The position numbers and the translations under genes were made by a program. This document shows positions 17,267-24,699 of a DNA stretch of 38,592 nucleotides, one piece after another. The stretch comes from CAYLPU01 sp964385635 (GTDB lineage: Bacteria; Chloroflexota; Anaerolineae; B4-G1). Position 1 is the first letter of the stretch; the number at the start of each line of letters is the position of its first letter. Below the pieces are notes generated by a model, which saw only the letters and a list, made by a program, of their open reading frames with translations, was not told the origin of the DNA and made no database searches. The stretch spans positions 1 through 38,592 of the forward strand of contig CAYLPU010000046.1 in NCBI GenBank assembly GCA_964385635.1. The letters run 5' to 3'.

Positions 17267-19198
17267 TTATTGCGGGTCCAGACCCAGCGCCTCCAATTCC
17301 TGCGCCACCCCATTAAGCTCCAGGTAGCGCAGCCGTTCCCGGGTAGGCACCCCGCGGCGGTCATAGCCGTAAACCTCATAGTAGCGGTCCAAGAGCCCGT
17401 CCTGATCATCTCGCGAGGTGCGATGTCCCTCCGAGGGACCTCCAGGTATCGGTTCTTCAGCCAGTCGATGGGGAAGGTAGTCATCCCCGCGCGAGAAGCC
17501 CTCGCGTAGGTTGAAGCAACGTCCCAGGGTGTTCACCCTTTCGCCAATATCAATCAGTTCCCTGGCGCTATACTCAATGCCAGTGGCCGCGCTGATCAAC
17601 TCAACCAAGTCGCCCACCCTACGCTCCGATAGCTCTGTGGACAGCCCCTGCTCGGTGGGCCTCAAGAAGGCCACACCGTCGCTGAGCAGGAACGCACAGA
17701 AGGTAGGGCAATCGCAGAGCGCGGTCTTCATCACCTGGTTCCACTTGCAAAGCTCTGCTTTTCCTTCTAAAGCAAAGCGATCCACCGCCAATGGTATCGA
17801 GGAGCCAAAAATCTCCTGAGCCGCGTAGCCGCGATTGTGATCGGCACCGACATAAGCAGTGGCGTAGTTCAACCCGTGGGCTTTGGCACCGCGCACATCG
17901 TAGCCGGGCAACTCCAGGCCCTTTACATGCATGACATAGTACTCCGAGCCACGTCCGATCTGCCGGGCCGCAGCCACTGCTCCGTCAGCCAGCACCTCTC
18001 CGAACCCTTGCCGTCGGGCGATCCGATGAATCATCTCGATCATGGCCTGGTGATTTCCAAAGCGCAACTCCAGCCCATCGGTCTCCTCTGAGGAGATGAT
18101 GCCCCGTTCAAAGAGTTCCATAGCGAAAGCAATTGTGGCCCCGGTGGAAATGGTGTCCAACCCATACTCGTCGCACAGTCGGTCGGCCAGGTACAGCGAC
18201 GAGACGTCGGACACCCCTGTGTCACCCCCCAGCGACCAGGAGGACTCAAACTCCGGTCCCTCAGTCAGCGCCCCTATGAACTGGCCTGAGCGGGCCAGCC
18301 GTACCTGGCTGCAAGCAACCGGGCAGTTGTAGCAAGGATTGCGGCGGATTATGTCCTCAGCCTGGGTCTCGTACCCGATCTCTTCAATGGGAGTGAACAG
18401 ACCGGTGGCCGAGTAGTTATTGGCAGGGAAGATACCCAACTCGCAGGCGGTATCCACCACTGTGGAGGTGCCGTACTTGCTGAGCCCCGGATAAAGTGTA
18501 GGACTAGTCTTGAACTGCTTCAATAGTTCGCGCCGCGCCGCGCCGTAACGCCGCGGATCAGCGATGGGCAATTCACCGCTCCCACGGACAGCGATGGCTT
18601 TCAGCCGCTTGGCGCCCATCACCGCTCCCAGTCCCTTGCGACCCATAGCTCGCCGCTCGTTGATGATACAAGCTATCAACGACCTCTGCTCACCGGACGG
18701 GCCAACACACGCCACCCGGAAGTTATGGTCGCCCAGCTCCTCTTTGATGAAGATCTGACAGTCAGTGGTGCAGGTGCCCCAGAGCCTCTCTGCCGAGCGG
18801 AAACTCACTTCCCCATCTTTAACGACCAAATATGTGGGCTCCACTGCCTGCCCACTGATCACAATAGCGTCGAAGCCAGCAAACTTCATCTCGGCCGGGA
18901 AGTGCCCACCAGAGGTCGCCATACCCACTGCTCCAGTGAGAGGCGAGCGCCCAGTGACTGTGACACGACTGCTGCATGGAGACGTGGTACCAGTGAGCGG
19001 TCCCGGGGCAAAGATCAGGACATTGTCGGGGTCTAAGGGATCAGTCCCAGGCCGTACGAGGTCGTAGAGCAACTTAACGCCAAAGCCCGCTCCTCCCATG
19101 AACAGACGAGCCAGTTCGGGGTCAGTGGGCTCAACCTTCGCCTCTTTGGTCGACATGTTAACCCACAGCGTCCAGCCAGTATACCCACCATAGTACAT
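17267..19198 (-). CDS. Tungsten-type aldehyde:ferredoxin oxidoreductase (AOR)
   Basis: A 643-aa AOR-family enzyme, usual length about 600-640. It oxidises aldehydes to acids with ferredoxin as electron acceptor, using a tungsten or molybdenum bis-pterin and one [4Fe-4S] cluster. The cluster cysteines fit Cys289, Cys292, Cys296 (CYNCPVAC) and Cys561 (LGRCFNLREG). Pterin-binding stretches are visible in GPLTGT (about 66-71) and RKGLGAVMGAKRLKAIAVRG (about 187-206). The start is ATG 19198 with AGGAGG 6-7 bases upstream, and a perfect promoter lies at 19250-19278. It is first gene of the operon ending at 11736. With the aldolase and PTS nearby, a sugar-derived aldehyde is a reasonable but unproven substrate. 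Confidence 0.95.
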   Translation of the reverse strand: MYYGGYTGWTLWVNMSTKEAKVEPTDPELARLFMGGAGFGVKLLYDLVRPGTDPLDPDNVLIFAPGPLTGTTSPCSSRVTVTGRSPLTGAVGMATSGGHFPAEMKFAGFDAIVISGQAVEPTYLVVKDGEVSFRSAERLWGTCTTDCQIFIKEELGDHNFRVACVGPSGEQRSLIACIINERRAMGRKGLGAVMGAKRLKAIAVRGSGELPIADPRRYGAARRELLKQFKTSPTLYPGLSKYGTSTVVDTACELGIFPANNYSATGLFTPIEEIGYETQAEDIIRRNPCYNCPVACSQVRLARSGQFIGALTEGPEFESSWSLGGDTGVSDVSSLYLADRLCDEYGLDTISTGATIAFAMELFERGIISSEETDGLELRFGNHQAMIEMIHRIARRQGFGEVLADGAVAAARQIGRGSEYYVMHVKGLELPGYDVRGAKAHGLNYATAYVGADHNRGYAAQEIFGSSIPLAVDRFALEGKAELCKWNQVMKTALCDCPTFCAFLLSDGVAFLRPTEQGLSTELSERRVGDLVELISAATGIEYSARELIDIGERVNTLGRCFNLREGFSRGDDYLPHRLAEEPIPGGPSEGHRTSRDDQDGLLDRYYEVYGYDRRGVPTRERLRYLELNGVAQELEALGLDPQ

Positions 19199-19214
19199 AG
19201 CGAGCCTCCTCGTG

Positions 19215-19234
19215 CTATTCAGAAATACGAATAG
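19215..19234. promoter_or_regulatory. Candidate operator: 6-bp inverted repeat in the AOR leader
   Basis: CTATTC (19215-19220) and GAATAG (19229-19234) form a perfect inverted repeat with an 8-bp gap, lying between the AOR promoter and its Shine-Dalgarno. The same GAATAG half-site occurs at 8065-8070 after the divergent operon's promoter. It could bind the IclR regulator encoded in the operon. Inference only. Confidence 0.35.
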
Positions 19235-19249
19235 GTTTCTTGACTGTGG

Positions 19250-19278
19250 ATTATACCATGATCAAAACAACGTGTCAA
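19250..19278 (-). promoter_or_regulatory. Consensus sigma70-type promoter of the AOR operon
   Basis: Read on the minus strand: TTGACA (19278-19273), 17-bp spacer, TATAAT (19255-19250). Both hexamers match consensus, as in the promoter at 8022-8050. The leader before the AOR ATG is about 45 bp. Confidence 0.85.
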
Positions 19279-19340
19279 TGTTTGCCCGACCCGACCGGCA
19301 GGGTCATTCAGTTCTCGCCAGATGACTTGCCAGACGCTTC

Positions 19341-19541
19341 CTAATAGAGCCTCCAGAGCTCAGGGCGGCTGTTCGCATTGCCGTTTGCCATGACAAAGCC
19401 GCTATGTTTGTACTCCCACTCACACTCGCCATCAAGCAGCCTCACCAGCGGAAAAGCGTCGCTCAGCGCCACCTCTGCGTCGATGCACTGCCAGCGCGGG
19501 CGTTGGTCACCCCACCCTAATCGGCCCCCAGCATCCCGACT
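19341..19541 (-). pseudogene. Orphan 3' fragment with protein-like composition
   Basis: The minus-strand frame ending at TAG 19343-19341 is open back to the SIS gene's stop and reads like real protein: WGDQRPRWQCIDAEVALSDA, then LVRLLDGECEWEYKHSGF, and PELWRLY before the stop. There is no ATG at a plausible N terminus and no Shine-Dalgarno, so it looks like the tail of a lost gene. I do not recognise the family. The rest of the 19199-19543 gap holds the AOR promoter region. Confidence 0.35.
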
Positions 19542-19543
19542 GC

Positions 19544-20605
19544 CTACAGCGTCTCGGTGACCTTCTTGAGCCCGCGTGGATGGTCAGGGTCGTACCCCTT
19601 GGCCAGCGTGACGTGCAACGCCAGCAACTGCCCCGGCAGGACACAGGTGAATGGTGAGAGCCACTCAGGCAGGGTGACCGGCAACCTCAGTGGTGTACGG
19701 GCCAACTGCAGTGGCTCGTCCTGCCCAGAGATGACGATGAGTTCTGCCTCGCGGGCGGCCAGTTCGCGAGTCAGGGCCAACATGTCGGGATAGACCGCTC
19801 CCTGTGGCGCGACGACGACGGCAGGTAAGCCGCGCTCAACGATGGCGATGGGGCCGTGACGAAAGTCAGCCGAGGAGTACGGCTCGGTCGCGACATAGGT
19901 CAGCTCCATCAGTTTGAGCGCGATCTCGAAAGCGGTGGCGTAATTGTAGCCCCTGCCCAGCACGATGCACTCAGTGGCGTAGGCGTAACGTTGGGCCGCT
20001 ATGGAGATCTGCTCCTCCAGCACCAGCGTCTTTTTCACCCCCTCCGGCATACTCCGCAGACTGGCCAGACGTTCGCCGTCGCCGGCCAGTTGCACCGCCA
20101 AAAGCGCCAGGGCCGCCAGTTGCGCGGTGTAGGTCTTGGTGGCGGCCACGGCCCGCTCCTCGCCCGCACCCAACGGGAGGACGTGATCGACGGCGCGGGC
20201 CAGTGGGGAATCGGGTGCGTTGGTCACCGCCACGGTCAGCGCCCCCTGGCGCCTCCCCTCCTCAATGACGGACACGATGTCGGGCGATTGGCCCGACTGG
20301 GAGACACCCAGAACCAACGCGTCGCGCAACTGCGGCGGCGTGTGGTAGACGCTGAACAGCGAAGGCGTGGCCAGCGCAACTGGCAGCCGATTCAGCGCGC
20401 CGAAAAGGTACTTGGCGTAACGGGCGGCGTTGTCGGAGGTGCCGCGTGCAGCGATGACGGCGTAGCGCACATCGCGGGCACGGATTGCTGCGGCTATCCG
20501 CGCAGCGGTCTCGGTCTGCGTGTCCAACAGACGAAGTAGTACCTCTGGTTGCTCGTGGATCTCGCTGCTCAAGCAGCTCATTCCTGTGCTCTTCAATGCT
20601 TTCAT
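19544..20605 (-). CDS. Double-SIS sugar-phosphate isomerase/deaminase (GlmS C-terminal-like)
   Basis: A 353-aa protein with two SIS domains and no glutaminase domain. SIS 1 is near residues 30-160 (VIAARGTSDNAARYAKYLF, VLGVSQSGQSPDIV). SIS 2 is near 195-330 (CIVLGRGYNYATAFEIALKLMEL, PYSSADFRHGPIAIV). These match the isomerase half of GlmS and the standalone amino-sugar deaminases/isomerases (NagB-II, AgaS type). It probably converts an amino-sugar phosphate to fructose-6-phosphate or similar. Its ATG overlaps the second HPr stop by 4 bases. Together with NagA at 37260 this suggests amino-sugar catabolism, though the two loci are 17 kb apart. Confidence 0.9.
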   Translation of the reverse strand: MKALKSTGMSCLSSEIHEQPEVLLRLLDTQTETAARIAAAIRARDVRYAVIAARGTSDNAARYAKYLFGALNRLPVALATPSLFSVYHTPPQLRDALVLGVSQSGQSPDIVSVIEEGRRQGALTVAVTNAPDSPLARAVDHVLPLGAGEERAVAATKTYTAQLAALALLAVQLAGDGERLASLRSMPEGVKKTLVLEEQISIAAQRYAYATECIVLGRGYNYATAFEIALKLMELTYVATEPYSSADFRHGPIAIVERGLPAVVVAPQGAVYPDMLALTRELAAREAELIVISGQDEPLQLARTPLRLPVTLPEWLSPFTCVLPGQLLALHVTLAKGYDPDHPRGLKKVTETL

Positions 20606-20871
20606 TCTTTTCCTCCAAAGTTGCTCTCGACAAGACTCTTCAGAACTGCCAGTGCCGGCTCGGCATCCTCGCCCTCGGCGCGGATGGTGATCACCGCTCC
20701 TCGCTCGGCCCCCAGCGCCAACACGCCCAGGATACTCTTAGCGTTCGCCTCTCGCTCGCCGTGCGTGACCCTTACGTCGCACTTGAACGGCTTAGCGGTC
20801 TGAACGAACATCGCAGCGGGCCGGGCGTGCAGGCCCACTTCGTGACGGACAGTCAGTGTGATTTCTGGCAT
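20602..20871 (-). CDS. Phosphocarrier protein HPr (copy 2)
   Basis: An 89-aa HPr paralogue of the copy at 7543, same length and closely similar by eye, keeping His15 (GLHARPA) and Ser46 (ANAKSILGV). Both phosphorylation sites are intact. The differences cluster at residues 9-40 and in the C-terminal helix. AGGAGT lies 7 bases before the ATG. It overlaps the SIS gene by 4 bases instead of an Enzyme I gene, an unusual pairing that suggests a carrier dedicated to amino-sugar supply or regulation. It would have to use the Enzyme I at 5819. Confidence 0.94.
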   Translation of the reverse strand: MPEITLTVRHEVGLHARPAAMFVQTAKPFKCDVRVTHGEREANAKSILGVLALGAERGAVITIRAEGEDAEPALAVLKSLVESNFGGKE

Positions 20872-20916
20872 CGTTGTACTCCTATCGCAGCATCACTGTG
20901 GCCATTGTTTACCACA

Positions 20917-22059
20917 TCATGGAGCCAAGGTTAACGAAGTGAGACTCTTCTCCAGCAGATCACGTAGCTCCTGCGCCAATCGCTCCATACCTCCGGGCTG
21001 CCCCACCGTAATACGGAAGTACCTGTCCGGCTCCAGCCCTTGCTTCTTGGAGAAGTCCCGGACATAGATGCCGCGCTCGAACAACCCCTCCACAAACTCG
21101 GTGGCCTTCTTACCGGAATCCGCCACGTCCACCAGGATGAAATTGCCCTGAGAGGGAATGGGGCGCAGCCCCGGCATCCGCTTGATCTCCTCCGTGAGCC
21201 ACTCCCTGGTCTGGCGTTGTTCTACTATTCTGGCTCTCACATTATCAAGGTCATTGAGAGATGCTTCCGCAGCAGCCATGGTTACAAGGTTGACATTGAA
21301 AACGTGGCGAACGAGATTGGCGCAATGGATGATCTCGGGAGTTGCCAGCAAATAGCCCAGACGCAACCCGGCGAGGCCGAATCCCTTGCTGAAGGTCCGC
21401 AAAACGACCAGGTTATCCCAGTCGTTGATCCACGGGGCCACCATAGTCCCCTCGTCGGCTAGCTCCACATAGGCCTCATCCACGACAGTGAGTACACCAG
21501 AATCCAGGATACGAAGGACATCATCGCGTGGCATCACCTTGCCAGTGGGATTGTTCGGTCGCGACATCAAGACGAACTTGGTTCGCGGCGTGACACTCTC
21601 GAGAATATCATCCGCAATTTTGTCAGTGTCCTCCCCACCGACCACAAACCGCACCACGGCACCAAAGAACCGTGCGCGGAGAGAGTACGGTGTGTAGTCC
21701 GGTGCCGGTATGATGACTTCGTCGACGCCAGGCTGTGCGATGAAAGTCTGGAAAAGGATGTCCAGCAACTCCATAGAGCCGTTGCCCAACGTAACATTCT
21801 CTGGCCGCAGCCAGGCATAGGCGGCCAGTTGCTCGCGCAATGACATACACTCAGAGGCATCTTCGGGATACCAGTTAGCCTTGGAGACGATATCACGTAC
21901 CGCCGCCTGCACGCTCTCCAACGGAGGATAGGCGGATTCGTTGGACATCGCCCGCTGAAGTTTCCCCTCGTGTTGCCAACAGACAGTCACGTGCTTCATA
22001 TCATACTTGGTGGTTTCCAATACTCTTGGGTTGACTATTGCCTTTATATCAAGCGCCAT
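20917..22059 (-). CDS. Fold-type I aminotransferase, HisC-like
   Basis: A 380-aa PLP enzyme of the class I/II, histidinol-phosphate-aminotransferase-like group. Signatures are SRPNNPTG (about 166-173), VVDEAYVEL (about 192-200) and the PLP lysine Lys225 in TFSKGFGLAGLRLGY. Histidine biosynthesis genes are absent and it sits after an MttB-family gene, so HisC itself is unlikely. Related proteins act on other amino acids or amino-alcohol phosphates. The ATG at 22059 follows AAGGAG. It is the last gene of the isomerase-PhnW-MttB-HisC-like cassette, ending 45 bp before HPr copy 2. Confidence 0.87.
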   Translation of the reverse strand: MALDIKAIVNPRVLETTKYDMKHVTVCWQHEGKLQRAMSNESAYPPLESVQAAVRDIVSKANWYPEDASECMSLREQLAAYAWLRPENVTLGNGSMELLDILFQTFIAQPGVDEVIIPAPDYTPYSLRARFFGAVVRFVVGGEDTDKIADDILESVTPRTKFVLMSRPNNPTGKVMPRDDVLRILDSGVLTVVDEAYVELADEGTMVAPWINDWDNLVVLRTFSKGFGLAGLRLGYLLATPEIIHCANLVRHVFNVNLVTMAAAEASLNDLDNVRARIVEQRQTREWLTEEIKRMPGLRPIPSQGNFILVDVADSGKKATEFVEGLFERGIYVRDFSKKQGLEPDRYFRITVGQPGGMERLAQELRDLLEKSLTSLTLAP

Positions 22060-22074
22060 AGATCATCTCTCCTT

Positions 22075-22113
22075 CTCAAGTTCCCTCTTCAAGTTCCCTC
22101 CTCAAGTTCCCTC
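22075..22113 (-). repeat. Three tandem 13-bp repeats across the MttB stop codon
   Basis: On the minus strand GAGGGAACTTGA plus one base repeats three times (22113-22101, 22100-22088, 22087-22075). The first copy is read as part of Arg-Glu-Leu-Glu and the second, shifted in frame, gives Glu-Gly-Thr-stop. The third lies in the leader of the next gene. Each copy holds a GAGGG Shine-Dalgarno-like core. Confidence 0.85.
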
Positions 22114-23537
22114 GCGGCCTCAGCGACGACTTCGTCCAGCATCCTGGCTACATCATCATCCAGAGGAGTCGGCTGATAAGCCTCCAGAAGCTCCCGAGCT
22201 CGCTCTCTAGCCCGCGTCGCCATGTCCTTTGACCCGGCTGCCTCCCAGGCTGCCCTGGCCTCTCTCGTGAGCAGATAGGGCACATATCGTTCCATCCTGA
22301 GATGCTTCAGTGTGTGTTTATCGGTCAGGAAGTTGCCCTCGGCCACACCTCTGGCGATGGCGTCCACAGCCAGAGTCTCATCGTTTACCTCGAACCCCTC
22401 GACTGCTCTGTTGACAAGGCCGTGAATCTCATCGTCGATCAGTAACTGGGTGAAGCTGATGACCAATCCCTGTTCCAGATGACCGGCTCCGGCCAGGACA
22501 CTTGCGCCCGCGAAGGCTGACAGGAAGGTGAAGTACGTGCGCTCAATCGCAGATTGGCTGTCAATGATCACGCCGTCTGTATAAGGCCCGTGCATATTGA
22601 CCGGGATCTGATAACATTCCCTTGCCAACTGCACGCCCGCAGCAGCAAGTAGTGCGTTCTCTATCGAACCTGTCAAACTCCTGCCGGTAGCCATGTCCAT
22701 GATCACAATTCTGGGCGCGAATTCCAGGGGCGCTCCGGGGTGAGCCAACTGCGAGATGACCACGGCTGCAAACATCTCAACGTTGGACACGAGAAGCGAG
22801 CCTGCCAGGGTGATTGGCCCAGTTGCTCCGGCGTTGGGCATGCTGCAAATCTCCACTGGAATCCCATACTCACCGCACGTCACCAGTGTGTCTACCAAGA
22901 CGTCAGGTACCTTCAGAGGGGCGATGGGGGATTCGAGCATCGTGATCAGAGGCCGCTTTCGCAATTGCTCCTTACCACCCGCAACAATCTCCGCCATCCT
23001 GATCACATACGATAGGCTGCGAACGTTAAGGACTCGCATGTTGATGTGCTTGGCAGTATTCGCGAACATCGTTGCCAGGGCACGGATGTCACGTGTGGCC
23101 GGGGGAGTATCCTGAGCGTAGACAGGCGCGGCGTAGTCAATGTGGTCCAACACGTCCACAAGCCGGGCATAGTTCGCCACGTCAGTGGTCATGATCTCGC
23201 GGACTTTTCCAGTCTCCATATCGAGGATATGCCCGGGGCCACCACCGTTGCGCGCGTACATCCTCCCTCCCGGCTCAAGGACCAGATCTTTGTCGGAGTC
23301 CCGTGCGCCCAGGACGATTCTCTTGGGGGCAGTCCCAAGAGATCGCTCAACGAGATCGGAGGGAATCCTCACTATATGTGTCTGTGGGTTCACTTTGGCG
23401 CCCGCGTCCGCGAGCATGGCGCGGCCGCCCTCATGCACAACTGTGACTCCAACGTCCTCCAAGACAGCCAGCGTTTGCTCATGGATCTTGCGTATGTCCT
23501 CGTCAGAGAGAACACGTACCATATCTTTTTCGATCAC
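22089..23537 (-). CDS. Trimethylamine methyltransferase (MttB) family protein, non-pyrrolysine type
   Basis: About 482 aa, the full length of the MttB superfamily. These proteins move a methyl group from a methylated amine to a corrinoid protein. Family stretches include YARNGGGPGHILDMETGKVR, LESPIAPLKVP, GATGPITLAGSLLVSN and GYxxD-like HGPYTDGVIIDSQSAIER. No in-frame TAG is read through, so this belongs to the pyrrolysine-free MtgB/MtpB/MtxB-type group acting on quaternary amines such as glycine betaine, proline betaine or carnitine (known for the family; substrate here unknown). GTG 23537 is chosen with GGAGG 8 bases upstream; GTG 23555 and ATG 23522 are alternatives. No corrinoid protein or MtaA/MetH-like partner is in the window. 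It lies between two aminotransferase genes. Confidence 0.88.
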   Translation of the reverse strand: MIEKDMVRVLSDEDIRKIHEQTLAVLEDVGVTVVHEGGRAMLADAGAKVNPQTHIVRIPSDLVERSLGTAPKRIVLGARDSDKDLVLEPGGRMYARNGGGPGHILDMETGKVREIMTTDVANYARLVDVLDHIDYAAPVYAQDTPPATRDIRALATMFANTAKHINMRVLNVRSLSYVIRMAEIVAGGKEQLRKRPLITMLESPIAPLKVPDVLVDTLVTCGEYGIPVEICSMPNAGATGPITLAGSLLVSNVEMFAAVVISQLAHPGAPLEFAPRIVIMDMATGRSLTGSIENALLAAAGVQLARECYQIPVNMHGPYTDGVIIDSQSAIERTYFTFLSAFAGASVLAGAGHLEQGLVISFTQLLIDDEIHGLVNRAVEGFEVNDETLAVDAIARGVAEGNFLTDKHTLKHLRMERYVPYLLTREARAAWEAAGSKDMATRARERARELLEAYQPTPLDDDVARMLDEVVAEAARELEEGT

Positions 23538-23562
23538 AACCGCATCCTCCAGCACTGACGAG

Positions 23563-24699
23563 TTATGTCGTAGTACTCGCGCTTTCCCTATGCCGTCCGA
23601 ACCCCATGGATTCTAAAGTCTCCTCAAGCACACGTAGAAAATCCTGACAGTGCTCGGGTTCGATCCTCCCCATGTTCGCGATTTGGAACATGTTCTGTTC
23701 GTAAAGATGTCGCTTACCTGGGTAGATTACGTAGCCACGACTGTCCATCTCGTCTATGAACTCATCCAGCCGGAGCCCATCTGGCAAGAAGACCGAAGTC
23801 ACCGTGTTGGCGCAAAGCCCATCCGGAAGCAGTGTACGGAGCCCTAACGCCCGTACACCATCACGGATAATCTGGGCGCACCTGCGATACCGGTCGATGC
23901 GAGTTCCCAGCCCTTCCTCCATCAACTCCTCCAGCGCAGCATCCAGCGCCACAAACATAGTCACTGAAGGAGTGTTGGGCGTCTGATTACGCTCTTCCGC
24001 CATAGCAATGTGTCTTTGGAGATTGAGATAGATGTTTCTTCGGGGCACCTCCGTCCCTAAGACAGGAACGCTACTGCGCCTGGCGACGACAAAGGAAGCC
24101 CCCGGCAACCCACCCAGCGCCTTGTTGGGAGTGCCTGTACATACGTCTATGTTGTCCCGCACCACATCAATGTCCTCACCACCAACGGCACTGACGCAAT
24201 CAACGAAGAACTTTCGACCATGGCGTGCTACCAGTCGCCCTATCTCCTGGACAGGGTTCCGCATCCCCGTGCTCGTCTCGTGGAATACCACGCACACCCA
24301 TTGGATCCGCTCGTTGGCCGCCAGAGCGGCTTCGATGGCGTCTAGGTCTGGCAATGTCCCCCAGCGATAGCCTAGGACATGCAACTTGTAGTTGTAGCAA
24401 GAAAGGATATCGTCGAGCCTTTCGCCAAACTCACCATTCTTGATGAGTAAGACCTCATCGGAGTCCCTGATGATGGAAGACAAAGCAGTCTCATTGGCAG
24501 CAGTCCCGGAACCACTGACAACAACCGCTGAGTATCGTTGGTCAGCGCCAAAGAGCGTGAGCAGGTTGGCGCGAACATTCTCGACAATGCGCTCAAACAT
24601 CGGATGCCTATGGCACATGTCCGGGTGGATAAGAGCCGACTTGACTCGATCCGAGGTCAGCACCGGGCCCGGACTGAATAACATTCTCTTCTCAATCAT
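23563..24699 (-). CDS. Class V aminotransferase, PhnW/AGT-like
   Basis: A 378-aa PLP enzyme resembling 2-aminoethylphosphonate-pyruvate and alanine-glyoxylate transaminases. The N terminus LFSPGPVLTSDRVKSAL with MCHRHPMF is the family hallmark, GSGTAANETAL binds cofactor phosphate, FVDCVSAVGGEDID supplies the PLP Asp region, and Lys193 in TPNKALGGLPG is the Schiff-base lysine. The ATG overlaps the preceding isomerase stop by 4 bases. Phosphonate-degradation genes (phnX, phnA) are absent, so an amine or omega-amino acid substrate is as likely as AEP. Confidence 0.88.
   Translation of the reverse strand: MIEKRMLFSPGPVLTSDRVKSALIHPDMCHRHPMFERIVENVRANLLTLFGADQRYSAVVVSGSGTAANETALSSIIRDSDEVLLIKNGEFGERLDDILSCYNYKLHVLGYRWGTLPDLDAIEAALAANERIQWVCVVFHETSTGMRNPVQEIGRLVARHGRKFFVDCVSAVGGEDIDVVRDNIDVCTGTPNKALGGLPGASFVVARRSSVPVLGTEVPRRNIYLNLQRHIAMAEERNQTPNTPSVTMFVALDAALEELMEEGLGTRIDRYRRCAQIIRDGVRALGLRTLLPDGLCANTVTSVFLPDGLRLDEFIDEMDSRGYVIYPGKRHLYEQNMFQIANMGRIEPEHCQDFLRVLEETLESMGFGRHRESASTTT

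Noticed and set aside
17266..17484. N-terminal extension of the MoaD-like frame
   Set aside because: It lies within the AOR coding region in another frame; the MoaD fold starts at ATG 17265.
22089..23537. Possible pyrrolysine (amber) codon in the MttB-family gene
   Set aside because: The frame is complete without any in-frame TAG, so this is a pyrrolysine-free member.
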